From NCBI GenBank assembly GCA_025526935.1, contig JAHLKD010000152.1:1-59755 (forward strand): DNA of 59,755 nucleotides, in the 5' to 3' direction. The notes below the pieces were generated by a model, which was given only the letters and a program-made list of their open reading frames with translations, did not search any database and was not told the DNA's origin. This DNA comes from Cladochytrium replicatum. Its lineage: Eukaryota > Chytridiomycota > Chytridiomycetes > Cladochytriales > Cladochytriaceae. Both the position numbers and the translations under genes were made by a program. Of the stretch, positions 59,311 to 59,755 are shown piece by piece (within the stretch, counting starts at the first letter, position 1; the number at the start of each line of letters is the position of its first letter).

Positions 59311-59755
59311 ATTATTTTGTGACATTTCAATTGTCTATTGCAATCTATGAATTGTTCACGTTCCTTTATTTATTGTTCATTGTTCATCATTAACAATCGA
59401 TTTCTATTTTTCCTCCATCAACATTAACTATTGACTTCTATTCTTCCTCCTCTATCGTATACTCCTTAATGTTCTTGCACAATTGCCCATCATTATTTTG
59501 TACGATTTCAATCGTCTATTGTAATCTATGAATTGTTCATCTTCCTATGTTAATTGTTCATTGTTCATCATTAACTATTGACTTCTATTCTTCCTCCATC
59601 AACATTAACTATTGACTTCTATTCTTCCTCCTCTATCGTATACTCCTTAATGTTCTTGCACAATTGCCCATCATTATTTTGTACGATTTCAATCGTCTAT
59701 TGTAATCTATGAATTGTTCATCTTCCTATGTTAATTGTTCATTGTTCATCATTAA
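59311..59755. repeat. 181-bp AT-rich satellite, array runs off the window
   Basis: Copies begin ATTATTTTGT at 59311, 59492 and 59673, so the period is 181 bp; about 2.5 copies lie in the window. The second and third copies are almost identical and the first is more diverged, as expected at the edge of an array. Within the unit, AACTATTGACTTCTATTCTT and GTTCATCATTAAC-type subrepeats recur, showing an older, shorter periodicity. Confidence 0.93.

Noticed and set aside
57542-59755. CRISPR array at the right end
   Set aside because: Units are contiguous 33-bp or 181-bp tandem repeats without unique spacers, and the organism is a eukaryote.

Overview
The window is nuclear DNA from a zoosporic (flagellated) true fungus, most likely a chytrid. 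Most genes carry short spliceosomal introns (about 40-80 nt, GT...AG). Typical fungal genes (an Atg20/Snx41-type sorting nexin, a Crh-type GH16 cell-wall transglycosylase, an Rvs167-like BAR-SH3 protein, a Fre-type ferric reductase) sit beside an intraflagellar transport gene, IFT54. Non-flagellated fungi lack IFT. All gene structures below were assembled by hand from exon reading frames and splice signals; boundaries may be off by a base or two.

Layout. 1-3151: nested retroposons and tRNA genes. A decayed LINE-type reverse transcriptase (minus), a tRNA-Val gene cut in its T-loop, a tRNA-derived SINE whose 3' tail resembles the 3' end of that LINE, and an intact tRNA-Gly. 3928-18554: compact housekeeping block. 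Ferric reductase, OS-9/Yos9 ER lectin, UBC9 SUMO E2, IFT54, a TPR/ARM protein (possibly TTC12-like), a membrane RING-H2 protein and a BAR-SH3 protein. 18555-21641: gene-poor stretch with a decayed Myb/SANT-like (DUF6818-type) element. 21642-29113: an unrecognised three-exon gene, a cAMP-receptor-like GPCR, a short-chain dehydrogenase and a LaeA/UMTA-like methyltransferase. 29114-33444: 4.3 kb with no convincing gene. 33445-40827: GPI-type GH16 enzyme and eIF4G. 40828-46853: SLC25 carrier, Mmt-type metal transporter and TCTP. 46854-49434: degenerate repeats and a 0.93-kb fold-back element. 49435-56334: G-protein gamma subunit, a doubtful small membrane protein, a Nup205/Nup192-like gene that seems to lack its central part, and the Atg20/Snx41 nexin. 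56335-59755: repeat-dominated. A 33-bp hairpin minisatellite, a 43-bp duplication, a tRNA-like sequence and a 181-bp satellite that runs off the window.

How the genes fit together. IFT54 and the TTC12-like gene are convergent neighbours, and both would serve the flagellum if the second call is right. The GPCR and the G-gamma subunit could belong to one signalling pathway. UBC9 and IFT54 share a 67-bp divergent promoter; the TPR gene/RING pair and the SLC25/CDF pair are also divergent with short gaps. The window shows no operon-like or biosynthetic gene cluster.
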